Shown: positions 27,073-36,685 of the stretch, one piece after another
How the letters are laid out: every line of letters starts with the position of its first letter
Numbering within the stretch: position 1 is the stretch's first letter
Source of the DNA: DATFVA01 sp963811905
GTDB taxonomy: Bacteria > Bacteroidota > Ignavibacteria > Ignavibacteriales > Ignavibacteriaceae
Assembly (NCBI GenBank): GCA_963811905.1
Contig: CAWETK010000021.1
Location: 1-64,000, forward strand
DNA: 64,000 nucleotides
Direction of reading: 5' to 3'
Program-made: the position numbers and the translations under genes
The notes under the pieces: generated by a model
Seen by the model: only the letters and a program-made list of their open reading frames with translations
Database searches by the model: none
What the model was told of the DNA's origin: nothing

Positions 27073-30000
27073 TCATGTCCGTTTCCTCTTATATGATATG
27101 TTTCGTCTTCTGGCACCTCTTTCTTTGATTTCTTCAGCCTGATTACTTTCAGGAGAAGAAGGTACAGCAGATATATGCTGAGCGAGAGAATTAACTGTGG
27201 AATATTCAAACAGACTGGTTATTGAAAGATCCGCCTTCAATTCTTTATTAATTGCTGCGATTATCTGAATTGCTTTAAGAGAAGTGCCTCCTGATTCAAA
27301 AAAATTATCATTTGTACTTATTTCCTTTTTCCCTAAAACCTTTGTCCAGATTGCACACAGTCTTCTTTCCAGATTATTACAGGGAGCAATGAGGTCTTTC
27401 CTTTTCTCTTTAATATCATTTAAGCTGCTCCTTTCGATTTCTGCCTGCAATAAATTTATATTATATAATTCCCCGGCAATTTTCTGAAAATGAACCGGGC
27501 TGAAATCTCCGGCCATACTGTGATTAAACTTTTTTTGGTTATTTTGATTTAAACTCGTAGGGATCTGATCATCCGGGTCATATTTTAGATCAGAAAGATA
27601 TTCCGGAAGAAACCAGAACATTAATTCTCCATCTTGTTCAATTGTGTGAAGAGACTTCAGGGAATGTATGAAGTCGGATGCAGGCTGGTTTTTATTGTTT
27701 GGGACAAATCTTATTCCGATTTCCTTAATTCCGATATTTGCAGCGGTTTTGCCGAGCTCTGACAGGATTTTGTATTCAACACCTTTTCCTAATACGCGGC
27801 AGCTCAACAGGAAAGTGTCAATTATAATTTTATTATTGTGAAATTCATAAATTAAAACACCGACCATTCCATAGTTCCCAAACCTATCGCTGACTTCCGT
27901 TATCATACACTTAATGTTTTCATTATTCAGAAGTGAAGTTATTTCAGGTTCATTACGCCGGATAGATGTGAAGTTGAATTGGTTAGTCCGAAAAGTCAGC
28001 TGCGAGATGCGGCTCAGATGCTTTCTGCCGGGTTCATAAATGGAAATATTCAATCCTAATCCGTTGATAAAATCTCTCAAGGAATGAGATTTTTCTGCAT
28101 AAAGGTTACGAGCGATATTTTCTTTGTACATTACTGTCCGTTTTTTATCCTCTTCCGTATTTCCACTTTTATCGAAAACCCAGACGCTGCTTAAAAAGGA
28201 GGGGATACTGTTTTCATTTTCCGGCAACTGAAGCGTAAGAACTGAAGGACACATTTTTCTTACCTCTTCACATTCAAGGGGATTATCATCAATGAAGACA
28301 AAACTGTCCAAACCGAGATTAAGTTCGGAGGAGAGGGATTCCAGGTTTTTAGATTTTGAGTCCCAATTAATTCTTGAAGAAACAATGTGCTCTCTTTTAA
28401 GGATCATATCATTTCTTCTTTCAAAAATGTTCCAGACATCCTTTTCATTATTTTTGCTGCAGAGACAAATGAGTTTACCCGAATTCATCTGATCAATCAT
28501 AAAATTCTGCAGCTGTTTATAATTCCGGGTTATCTTAACACCTTTGTATCCGTCTTCGCCGCAAATACCTTTCCAAAGAGTATTATCACAATCAAGTACA
28601 ATGACTTTATAATCACTGATTATTAAAGAAATGACTTTCCGGATTATCGTTGAACCCATCGAGGCAAAGAAATCATTATTATAGGGAATATGACCCAGTT
28701 CATTACTGTATTTATCATAATAGTCTTTGAGCCGGTAAGGCTTAAGAAATTCATCAGATTTTATAATATGAATATTTGAGTATGCACTTAAATATTCTGC
28801 CAGGTTTCTCCCGGCATCTATTAGTAAATTCCGTAATCCGTTATCTGATGATGACTCATAAGACGGCGGTGTAATGCCAATAATTAAAGGTGTTTTAGAA
28901 CCCTTAGCAAAAGAAGCTACAGTATCTGAAAAAAGCTTTATATTCTGCTCAAGGGTTTGACGATATTCCGCATCGGTATGAGCTGATGCTGTATCTCTTT
29001 CCCGAACGGCATACACGTTGAACAGACCGGATCTTTGCAAATAGTTTTCTTCCTTAACACTAACCAGGAATCCTCTTTCTTTTAATATGCTTTTAGCTGC
29101 TTCAAGTTGACTACCTTTTTTATCGTGAACTTCCAATACGACTTGTTTTATTTTAGGCCAATCTTCAGGTTTTATCCCATTCAGGATTTCAAGTTCACTT
29201 TTTTCTGCATCTATTTTAAGCAGATCAACTCTTTGAATTCTATTTTCTTCGATTATATCTGAGACTGATATTACTTCGCATTCATGAAATTTACTTTTCA
29301 GTCTTTCACGGGAAATATCATCAGCATATTTTTTCAGATTGAGGCTGTCAGCCTGTATTTTATTTCCGATAATATTTTTAATTACCTGTCCGAGCGACTC
29401 ACGGTCTTCAGTTTCATCAGCAGCAAAGCCTGAAAACACAGTTGAGTCAGGATAATAAGTAAAAGTTTCTCTTTTCCTACTGTCAGATACACCTTGATTA
29501 TAAACCTTTGTATACCTGCCGTATAACCGGCAGTTAATTTTTAAAAGTTCAAAGACTTCAGGAGATGGTTCGAATGAAAAGACATGGGGCTCCTTACACT
29601 GCTGGTTAACAAATAATGTAAAGAGTCCGATATTGGCACCGATATCTATTATTGTATCACCATCATTGATGGTTATACCTTCCCGCATATATACTTTGTC
29701 ATTGAATATTTCATTATATACATAATCGGTTTCATATTTATTTAAATGTACTATTTTAGTTCTGTTTGGGAGCAAATAGACAGGCTTATCTTTGAGTAAT
29801 AAGGAGGATTCCTCTTCTGATAATACAGGAGTTATTCTTTCAGATTTAGAATTAATCCAATCCTCAGGATTCAATAAGATAATATTTATTCCATCTTTGT
29901 TTTGTTGTAATAATCCTGAAGGAGCAAGTAATTGCTGAAAGATCTGGCTATAGGGAGCAAATTCAATATCAAAAGGGTAATCAAAGTAGTGATTCCAGAA

Positions 30001-30936
30001 TTTAAGTGAATCCATTAATGGATCGATTGTAAATGATCCAGCAAGAACCAGTTTCTTCCTGGATTTGCTTTGGGTGAGTTGCTCCGGATATTTAAACCTT
30101 ACTCCGGAGAATTTAATATAAATATCTCCCGATGGATTGATAATATCTACATTTCCTTCAAAGCCATCGGATTCTGATTGAACCGGATCTAATTCTGCTA
30201 TACACCAAACAGCATCTTCCGGATCTTTATTAAATATTTTTATTTCCTTTATAGAATCAAGAATGAATGATTCCCCATTTGTCCGGGTCAAAGCAGAAAT
30301 CAAATGTACAGCCGAATCAAGCAAAGCGGGGTGAAGGATGTGGTTTTTATTTCCCGGCAGACTGGAAATATTTGTCATTTGTGCTAATGCCTGATTCCCA
30401 TTTTTCCAGATAGATTTTAAATTCCGGAAAAATGGTCCATACTGATTACCAGTTTTATTAAGTTCTGAATAAAAATTTTCCGGATCCAAAGTATCTGCGT
30501 TTTGAATAAATCCGGGCAAATTAAATTTACGGTGATCGGCTGGTTTATTATCTTCGATTTCAAAATTTAATTCAAGTTCGGCATTTGCAGTTGTTACCGT
30601 TTGATTGTCCGAGAAAAATATTTTGAAGTGATTGGGCGAGTTTTCAACTACCCTGATATCGATCAGGATTTTATCTTTTTCTAAAATTACAGGCTGCCGG
30701 AACTTCAAATTGTATATAATCTCAGGATACTTTCCGTACAGCTGATAATATCCGTTAAGTGCCAATTCTATAAAGAACACCCCTGGCAGCATTGGAATAT
30801 TCCGGAATACATGATCAATTAAGTAGTGGTACCGGTCTGAATTTACCGGGATTTGTATAGTTATTTTATTTTCATCTTTATCGATTATTGAAGTTTCGAA
30901 GTTCTCAAATTCAATTCTTTTGGAATCAACTGGCAT
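27073..30936 (-). CDS. Fusion protein: dehydratase-like, FkbM methyltransferase, FkbH glyceryl-loading, ACP
   Basis: 1287 residues with four parts. (1) PKS-type double-hotdog dehydratase, about 15-290: HVFRNIPMLP keeps His and Pro of HxxxGxxxxP but has Asn for Gly; the second-half Asp is present in LHPALLDSA. (2) FkbM-family SAM methyltransferase, about 410-645: DTIIDIGANIGLF, FSFEPSPE, LLKIDAEKSELEIL. (3) FkbH HAD-type domain, about 660-1140: VLDCDNTLWKG (DxDxT), LCSKNNEKDVW with the Cys that carries the glyceryl group in this family, FIDDNPLE, NQFNFT. (4) Carrier, FESGGTSLKA, Ser about 1217. FkbH enzymes load a D-glyceryl unit from 1,3-bisphosphoglycerate onto a carrier. Inference: this protein makes an O-methylated, dehydrated or otherwise modified glycerate-derived starter or extender. 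The gene is intact. Confidence 0.88.
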   Translation of the reverse strand: MPVDSKRIEFENFETSIIDKDENKITIQIPVNSDRYHYLIDHVFRNIPMLPGVFFIELALNGYYQLYGKYPEIIYNLKFRQPVILEKDKILIDIRVVENSPNHFKIFFSDNQTVTTANAELELNFEIEDNKPADHRKFNLPGFIQNADTLDPENFYSELNKTGNQYGPFFRNLKSIWKNGNQALAQMTNISSLPGNKNHILHPALLDSAVHLISALTRTNGESFILDSIKEIKIFNKDPEDAVWCIAELDPVQSESDGFEGNVDIINPSGDIYIKFSGVRFKYPEQLTQSKSRKKLVLAGSFTIDPLMDSLKFWNHYFDYPFDIEFAPYSQIFQQLLAPSGLLQQNKDGINIILLNPEDWINSKSERITPVLSEEESSLLLKDKPVYLLPNRTKIVHLNKYETDYVYNEIFNDKVYMREGITINDGDTIIDIGANIGLFTLFVNQQCKEPHVFSFEPSPEVFELLKINCRLYGRYTKVYNQGVSDSRKRETFTYYPDSTVFSGFAADETEDRESLGQVIKNIIGNKIQADSLNLKKYADDISRERLKSKFHECEVISVSDIIEENRIQRVDLLKIDAEKSELEILNGIKPEDWPKIKQVVLEVHDKKGSQLEAAKSILKERGFLVSVKEENYLQRSGLFNVYAVRERDTASAHTDAEYRQTLEQNIKLFSDTVASFAKGSKTPLIIGITPPSYESSSDNGLRNLLIDAGRNLAEYLSAYSNIHIIKSDEFLKPYRLKDYYDKYSNELGHIPYNNDFFASMGSTIIRKVISLIISDYKVIVLDCDNTLWKGICGEDGYKGVKITRNYKQLQNFMIDQMNSGKLICLCSKNNEKDVWNIFERRNDMILKREHIVSSRINWDSKSKNLESLSSELNLGLDSFVFIDDNPLECEEVRKMCPSVLTLQLPENENSIPSFLSSVWVFDKSGNTEEDKKRTVMYKENIARNLYAEKSHSLRDFINGLGLNISIYEPGRKHLSRISQLTFRTNQFNFTSIRRNEPEITSLLNNENIKCMITEVSDRFGNYGMVGVLIYEFHNNKIIIDTFLLSCRVLGKGVEYKILSELGKTAANIGIKEIGIRFVPNNKNQPASDFIHSLKSLHTIEQDGELMFWFLPEYLSDLKYDPDDQIPTSLNQNNQKKFNHSMAGDFSPVHFQKIAGELYNINLLQAEIERSSLNDIKEKRKDLIAPCNNLERRLCAIWTKVLGKKEISTNDNFFESGGTSLKAIQIIAAINKELKADLSITSLFEYSTVNSLAQHISAVPSSPESNQAEEIKERGARRRNISYKRKRT

Positions 30937-31165
30937 CTTTTACGCTCCGGTACAATACCTAATGGGAATGGTAATAAAAGTGATCAAAACCCTTTTTTGT
31001 TTTATCTTTTGCATAATACTCTAAGAGCAAAAAAATTTAACCGAGTATTTGATTTATAAATTCATTTAATTTAACTTGACTCGTGTCTTTACCTATTCTC
31101 TAAAATTTCTCAAAATTCAGCCTAACTATTCCCTCTTCCGGCAAATTTTATCTATAGCTTATATA

Positions 31166-31279
31166 ATGAATTCAGGATTGAAATCTGGTGATCTTGTAGA
31201 AGTTAAATCTGCAAATGAGATTATGAGCACAAGAAAAAACAGGGATCGAAAATTAATAATACTAAATGATCAGAAGTAA
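31166..31279 (+). pseudogene. Possible gene fragment (GDLVEVKS...EI motif)
   Basis: A short plus-strand frame in the 368-nt gap between two minus-strand cluster genes. Its translation contains LKSGDLVEVKSANEIMST, which resembles the start of a small conserved protein (GD-x-VEVRS-x-EEILATLD type) that I remember from bacterial genomes; the usual following GRLDGLPFMPEM segment is absent. I read it as a truncated relic. It may also be chance. The rest of 30937-31304 is AT-rich leader of the FkbH-fusion gene, and no clear promoter could be fixed. Confidence 0.25.
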
Positions 31280-31304
31280 AAAATGATATCAGTATCGAGT
31301 TATT

Positions 31305-32819
31305 TTAATTTGATAACTTGTAAATTATCCCCGATTCACCTTTATAGACGATAGAGCTATTCTCGAGCAGCCATTTGTTCAGTTGAGCATCAAGCGTATT
31401 TTTATACGGCTGAACATAAAAAATAGCTCCTAGTTTTTTGTACTTTTCTATGAGTGTATACCCTTTCAGATCTCGTGGAACCGCCCATCCTTTTAGTCCC
31501 GTTATATAAAATATTCGTGGATCTTCAAAGTTATTTATTCCATTTCCCCAGGTACTTCTCTCTCTTTCATTTGCTATACTCCGTACCACTATCAGAGTTC
31601 CGGGGGATGCTATTTTTTTGAGCTCATAACCGATATTGTTTACATTTAAATTATAATGAAAACTTAAAGGATGAGTTCTGTAGTATAAATTAAAAATATA
31701 TACTAAAATTAAAAATAAGAGTACAGAGCTATATAGCAGTTTAGGGAATTTTCTTTTTTTAATAATTTTTCTGAGTTCGAGAAATGCCAGGGCAGAAAGC
31801 CAGGCGCCAAAAAAAGCCATATAGATATAATAATGCGGACCAAATCCCCTGTTTACCATATATCTCATTGCAACCAAAACAACGGCGAGATTACCCGCAA
31901 GAAGACCCCATTCGATGTAGGATAATTTTCTTATCAACAGTATGTAGGTTAAGGAAAAAAAGCCTATTGGTCCAAGTCCCCATACAAAAATCATATATAG
32001 TAATTTGGGATAATGAATAAAAACAGTTAAGCCGTGCAAGGTAGGAAATTTTTTATCGCCTCCTATCACCCCAAAAGAATTCCCATAAGTGAGATATAAA
32101 TTATAGGAGAAAATCATATAAGTGCCTACAACAAATAAAATAAATATCCAGGCAAACCATAATTTCCATGAACTCAGGATTTGTTTGTGCCCCAAATAAA
32201 TAATTAAGAACTGAGTTATCCCCAGACTCAGTACCAACGGTTTAATAAGGCTTCCAAGAATAGTGAAAATTATAAAAGCTATTATATTGTTATTATTCTG
32301 ATTATTAATAAATCTTAGAAAATAATACAGGCTAACAGAATAAAACATAATCGAAAGACTGTCGGGCATGATTGCGGTTGAAAGATGAACAGCTCCATTT
32401 GCAGTAAGAAATACAACAGCACCCATTAATGATATGAATTTATCCTTCAACCGCAGACTCAGGGATAAATAAAGAAATAATGCAGTTACTGTAATAAAAA
32501 AAAGACTAAGCAATTGGCCGGGCAACGTACTAATACCTGTTAATTTCATTATTTGTGCAATGGTATAAGTATATAGCTGGAATTCTGCTTCAACATAACC
32601 CGGACGGTTACCTCCCCAATTTATTTGCGGGTAAAAAATATTTGAACCCCTATGCATAAAATTGATTGCTAACGTCTGTGTATCAGCCTGACGCCAGCTG
32701 ACCCAATCATCAAGGATTGAGGAAGGGATGGCAAATTTTATCTGAATGGCAGCCCAAATAATTAAGATAATTAAAAATATTAAAAATATTTTATGATCTT
32801 TATAAAACCGACTTTTCAT
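31305..32819 (-). CDS. GT39/ArnT-like membrane glycosyltransferase
   Basis: 504 residues, with about 11 predicted membrane helices beginning at IFLIFLIILIIWAAIQIKF. The first periplasmic loop contains WRQADTQTLAINF, an acidic Asp motif like that of polyprenyl-phosphate-sugar-using transferases (GT39/PMT_2 clan), followed by QLYTYTIAQIMKL. A soluble tail follows (about 400-504). Family knowledge: such proteins transfer a sugar from a lipid-phosphate donor on the outer face of the inner membrane. It lies 57 nt after the A-MT-PCP-TE gene on the same strand. It may glycosylate the cluster product outside the cytoplasm, or be an unrelated insertion in the cluster. Family assignment is moderate, since only the topology and the one motif are clear. 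Confidence 0.65.
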   Translation of the reverse strand: MKSRFYKDHKIFLIFLIILIIWAAIQIKFAIPSSILDDWVSWRQADTQTLAINFMHRGSNIFYPQINWGGNRPGYVEAEFQLYTYTIAQIMKLTGISTLPGQLLSLFFITVTALFLYLSLSLRLKDKFISLMGAVVFLTANGAVHLSTAIMPDSLSIMFYSVSLYYFLRFINNQNNNNIIAFIIFTILGSLIKPLVLSLGITQFLIIYLGHKQILSSWKLWFAWIFILFVVGTYMIFSYNLYLTYGNSFGVIGGDKKFPTLHGLTVFIHYPKLLYMIFVWGLGPIGFFSLTYILLIRKLSYIEWGLLAGNLAVVLVAMRYMVNRGFGPHYYIYMAFFGAWLSALAFLELRKIIKKRKFPKLLYSSVLLFLILVYIFNLYYRTHPLSFHYNLNVNNIGYELKKIASPGTLIVVRSIANERERSTWGNGINNFEDPRIFYITGLKGWAVPRDLKGYTLIEKYKKLGAIFYVQPYKNTLDAQLNKWLLENSSIVYKGESGIIYKLSN

Positions 32820-32876
32820 ATTAATTTCGGTTCTTGATTCCAGATATTCGTGGTTATTCGTCTTTTGCAGGAAACG

Positions 32877-35800
32877 TCATTTATGTGATAATTCCTGATC
32901 AATAATCCGAGCGGTAATTTTAACAAAAGGTTCAACGAGCATTCCCCTTGGGGCAACATCAAGGTCAAATACCCTGATACCGCCTTTGATAAAATCTGCC
33001 CAGCCGAATTTTGGATCAGGTTCAGAAGAAAAACTTATCTTTGGTTTTAATAAAACAACGTTACATTCCAAAGGTAAAGGTTGGTATTTTAACTGCGCGA
33101 AGTCATTTATTTTTCTTAAACTTAAAGACAAATATCGTGCTTTTTGCCCATTATTATGATTAAGTCCTAGTTTTGTTTGAATCTTTTTTATCCTTGCCGT
33201 AGAACGAATCAGCAATGTTTCAGTTTTTATTTTAATAAAATCGGTTCTATCGTTTCCTTTCAATATTTTAATATTATCATAATGAAATTTCAGATTTTCA
33301 AACTTCTCTTTTGTCCTGTTTATAAAATTATTCCCATTTGTGATTGTGCAGGCATTATAAGTCTCAAGAAGAAACAGAATATTAACCACTTCTCCCGCAT
33401 TTATTAACTGCCGGCTCATTTCATATGCAATAGTTCCTCCCATACAATATCCACCCAGATTATATGGACCGGTTGGCTGAACGAGTTTAATCTGTGACAA
33501 ATAATCCTCAGCCATTTCTTCTATACGTTCATTGATCTTATCTGTTCCATTTAATCCGCGAGACTGCAGGCCATAAACAGAACGACTTGAATCAAGCCGG
33601 TTGGCCAGGTCCCTGTATAACAAAACATTTCCTTCAGCGCCATGCACTAGAAATAGCGGAGGCAAATCATGACTGCCTTTTCTAATTTCAACAACCGACG
33701 ACCATTTCTTGTCCTTTTTTGTTTCGTCGACTATACAGGATAATTGTCTGATTGTCTGTGCAGAAAACAATGTTGATAATGGAATTCTTCTTCCTGAAAT
33801 CCTTTCATAGTCAGTAAACATCTGTGCTGCGAGGATTGAATGTCCTCCCAATTCGAAGAAGTTATCGTCTATGCTTAATGCTTCATAACCCAAAAGTTTT
33901 TTCCATATATCAAAAAATATTTCTTCTGTAACTGTTTCGGGCAAAACATTCTTTTTGTTCAGATTAGTTTCTGAAATTTCAATATTTTGTAAAGCTTTTT
34001 TATCAATTTTATTACTAGGCGTGAGAGGCAAATCTCTGAGTTCGATTATATGCAGCGGAATCATATACTCTGGTAAAGATAACTGAAGATATTTTTTCAA
34101 TTCCCTATTAATTTTTTCTTTTGCAAAGTTTAATGCAGGATTATTACAACACTGTTTAGCTTCGAATTCATCACCAGACTTGTATTCGGGTGAAATTAGT
34201 GTATCCTTTAATGCTTTAGGAACAAACGCAGCAGTGAAATGGAGTTGATCACCCCAAAGCGGTAAGAATAATTCGACTTTAAATGATTCATTTTCAAGTT
34301 CCCATAAACTTTCCGGATCTATATCCGGACCATTGTATATAACAGAATTTAAAATATCAAATGCGGATTCATTATCATTTGAATTTTCGAGTTTTTGATA
34401 TTTAAAGATTCTTTCCCCGATTCTTTTATTAGGGATGTCTTCAATATAAATCAAACTATTTTCACTTTTAAGTAGCTCCTTTAAATATTCAACTGAATGT
34501 TTATCTGGGTCCCATACTATTTTTCTTGATGTACTTTTATTTTTTTCCCGGTTTAGGTAAATAAATACATCATAGTGATAAATTATCGGTTCATTTTCCA
34601 GGCTACCCCTCATTAATTTTATTTCAAGATTATAACTATCAGTCTTTGATTTTAAATAGGTATGAAAATATTCAGGATCTATAAAGAGTTCTGGTACCTG
34701 ATTTAACCTCGCAGCATTAAGTTTTTTGAATTCGCCAGCTTTAATATCTTTTGCAACAAATCTTAACTGATCATAAAAATTAAAATTGGGAAGCAAGGTA
34801 AAACTTTGCACATCCCCAATATATAAACACCCACCGTCATCAAGGTAACCCAGCAATTTATCCAGAACTCTTGCAAGGTAAAATTGATCAGGGAAATACT
34901 GAACAACCGAATTAATAATAATTGTATCAAAAGATCTTTTCGGGAAAGGTAACTCCTCGTCTGCTTTAAGATTAAATAATTTATAGGAGGATTTATTTAC
35001 ATTCAATTTTTCAAGTTCAGAATTCAGATGGTCAATAATTGTTTTTGAAATATCTGATGCGGCATAAAATTCACAATATTGAATAATACGTTTTAGGATA
35101 TCCCCGCCACCGCAGCCAATTTCAAGTATCCTTTTGGGATTGAGTTCTTGAATCCTCTCCGTTGTAGAATTAACCCATTCCAGGTAATGTTCACGCAGTC
35201 TATCATCATGTTCAAACTGATCGACTACGAGATACCCTATTTCGTTATTATCAGCCTTATGAGTATCATTTTTACTTATTGCATTCCTGTATAATTCTTC
35301 CCAATTATTTTCCCAATCTATTGAATTATTCTGCACCAGTACATTTTCATTATTAGAGTAACCATTGGGTGAATAAAATGCAATCAGACTGTCACTACCA
35401 TTTCCAAAGTCTCTTGAGATAACTGCAGCATCCTTAACAAATTCATTTTTCCGAAGAACAGACTCGATTTCACCTAATTCAATTCTGTAACCTCGTATTT
35501 TTACCTGATCATCGATCCTTCCTAAAAATTCAAGCTTCTTTTGACTGTTAAGCTTTACCAAATCACCGGTCTTGTATATTTTACTCTTCTTTTCATTATC
35601 AAAAGGATTAGAAACAAATTTTTCATCAGTTAGATTTTTATTGTTTATATAACCAGTTGATAATCCTTTTCCCCCTATAAATAATTCCCCGGGAACTCCC
35701 GGTGGGCAGATATTGTTATTTTTATCTAAAATATAAAACTGAGTATTTGCAATAGGTTTTCCCAGGTGAATATTCTCGGTTCCCTTTTCAACCCTACAAC

Positions 35801-36680
35801 AGGAAGACCAGATGGTTGTCTCGGTGGGACCGTACATATTCCACAATTCATCAACCCTCTCCAAAATATTATCGGCCAAATCTCTCGTAAGCGGTTCGCC
35901 ACCACATAAGGCTTTTAATTTTAATCTCTTATTCCAGCCAGAATTCAGGAGAAGTTTCCACGTCGAAGGAGTTGCTTGTAAAATTGTTGCTTCCTGAAGT
36001 TTTTTTACAAGGAGTCTGCCGTCCTTAGATTCTTCTTTTTTAGATATGATAAGTCTGGCTCCTGTAATCAGGGGCAGATAGATTTCAAGTCCGGAAATAT
36101 CAAAAGAAAGAGTAGTTATGGCCAGAAGGGAATCTTTTTCTGTAATTCCGGGAGTTTTTTTAACCGATAATAAAAAATTATTCAAATTACCATGGGTAAT
36201 CTGTACACCTTTAGGATTGCCGGTTGAGCCTGAAGTATACAAGACATAGACCACACTGTTTTCATCTATTTCTTCGCATTCATCATCATATGGAGGAAAT
36301 GAATGGTATTTTTCAATTTCTATCAGTTTTCCACTATATGACTTAAATAATTCTTTTAACGAATTTTCCGTTAATAAAAACCGGCATTGACAGTTCTCGA
36401 TCATATAATATAAACGTCCCGGAGGAAAATCAGGATCAAGCGGCAGATAAGAAGCACCTATTTTAATAATGCCTAATAAAGATATCACCATTTCAAAAGA
36501 CCGAGTGACAGAAAGTCCCACGATATCCCCCCTTTGAACACCGGTATTTTTCAAATAAGCAGCCATTCTATTAATCTCAACGTCCAATTCTTTATAGCTG
36601 ATTCCCTTACCGGCAATTGTGATTGCTATGGACTCCGGGGTTTTAAATATTTGTTCTTTGACTAAATTATAAACGGTCAT
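32877..36680 (-). CDS. NRPS, A-MT-PCP-TE (Gly-like A code, inserted methyltransferase, Cys-type TE)
   Basis: 1267 residues, starting directly with an adenylation domain and no condensation domain. A domain about 10-440: YTSGSTGNPKG, FDISGLEIY, LQATPSTW, LCGGEP, NMYGPTETTIW. The code reads D-I-L-Q-L-G-M-I-W, glycine-like. After KIRGYRIELGEIE a methyltransferase is inserted (about 460-740; ILEIGCGGGDIL near 515). The last A motif (PSNKIDKKAL) follows it, the usual site of N-methyltransferase insertion, so N-methylglycine is inferred. Carrier: LGGHSILAAQ, Ser about 948. Thioesterase about 1000-1260 with GGYCMGG, Cys at about 1079. It starts 5 nt after the stop of the upstream protein, whose C-terminal condensation domain must supply the missing C. 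The ATG start is clear. Confidence 0.93.
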   Translation of the reverse strand: MTVYNLVKEQIFKTPESIAITIAGKGISYKELDVEINRMAAYLKNTGVQRGDIVGLSVTRSFEMVISLLGIIKIGASYLPLDPDFPPGRLYYMIENCQCRFLLTENSLKELFKSYSGKLIEIEKYHSFPPYDDECEEIDENSVVYVLYTSGSTGNPKGVQITHGNLNNFLLSVKKTPGITEKDSLLAITTLSFDISGLEIYLPLITGARLIISKKEESKDGRLLVKKLQEATILQATPSTWKLLLNSGWNKRLKLKALCGGEPLTRDLADNILERVDELWNMYGPTETTIWSSCCRVEKGTENIHLGKPIANTQFYILDKNNNICPPGVPGELFIGGKGLSTGYINNKNLTDEKFVSNPFDNEKKSKIYKTGDLVKLNSQKKLEFLGRIDDQVKIRGYRIELGEIESVLRKNEFVKDAAVISRDFGNGSDSLIAFYSPNGYSNNENVLVQNNSIDWENNWEELYRNAISKNDTHKADNNEIGYLVVDQFEHDDRLREHYLEWVNSTTERIQELNPKRILEIGCGGGDILKRIIQYCEFYAASDISKTIIDHLNSELEKLNVNKSSYKLFNLKADEELPFPKRSFDTIIINSVVQYFPDQFYLARVLDKLLGYLDDGGCLYIGDVQSFTLLPNFNFYDQLRFVAKDIKAGEFKKLNAARLNQVPELFIDPEYFHTYLKSKTDSYNLEIKLMRGSLENEPIIYHYDVFIYLNREKNKSTSRKIVWDPDKHSVEYLKELLKSENSLIYIEDIPNKRIGERIFKYQKLENSNDNESAFDILNSVIYNGPDIDPESLWELENESFKVELFLPLWGDQLHFTAAFVPKALKDTLISPEYKSGDEFEAKQCCNNPALNFAKEKINRELKKYLQLSLPEYMIPLHIIELRDLPLTPSNKIDKKALQNIEISETNLNKKNVLPETVTEEIFFDIWKKLLGYEALSIDDNFFELGGHSILAAQMFTDYERISGRRIPLSTLFSAQTIRQLSCIVDETKKDKKWSSVVEIRKGSHDLPPLFLVHGAEGNVLLYRDLANRLDSSRSVYGLQSRGLNGTDKINERIEEMAEDYLSQIKLVQPTGPYNLGGYCMGGTIAYEMSRQLINAGEVVNILFLLETYNACTITNGNNFINRTKEKFENLKFHYDNIKILKGNDRTDFIKIKTETLLIRSTARIKKIQTKLGLNHNNGQKARYLSLSLRKINDFAQLKYQPLPLECNVVLLKPKISFSSEPDPKFGWADFIKGGIRVFDLDVAPRGMLVEPFVKITARIIDQELSHK

Positions 36681-36685
36681 AAAGT

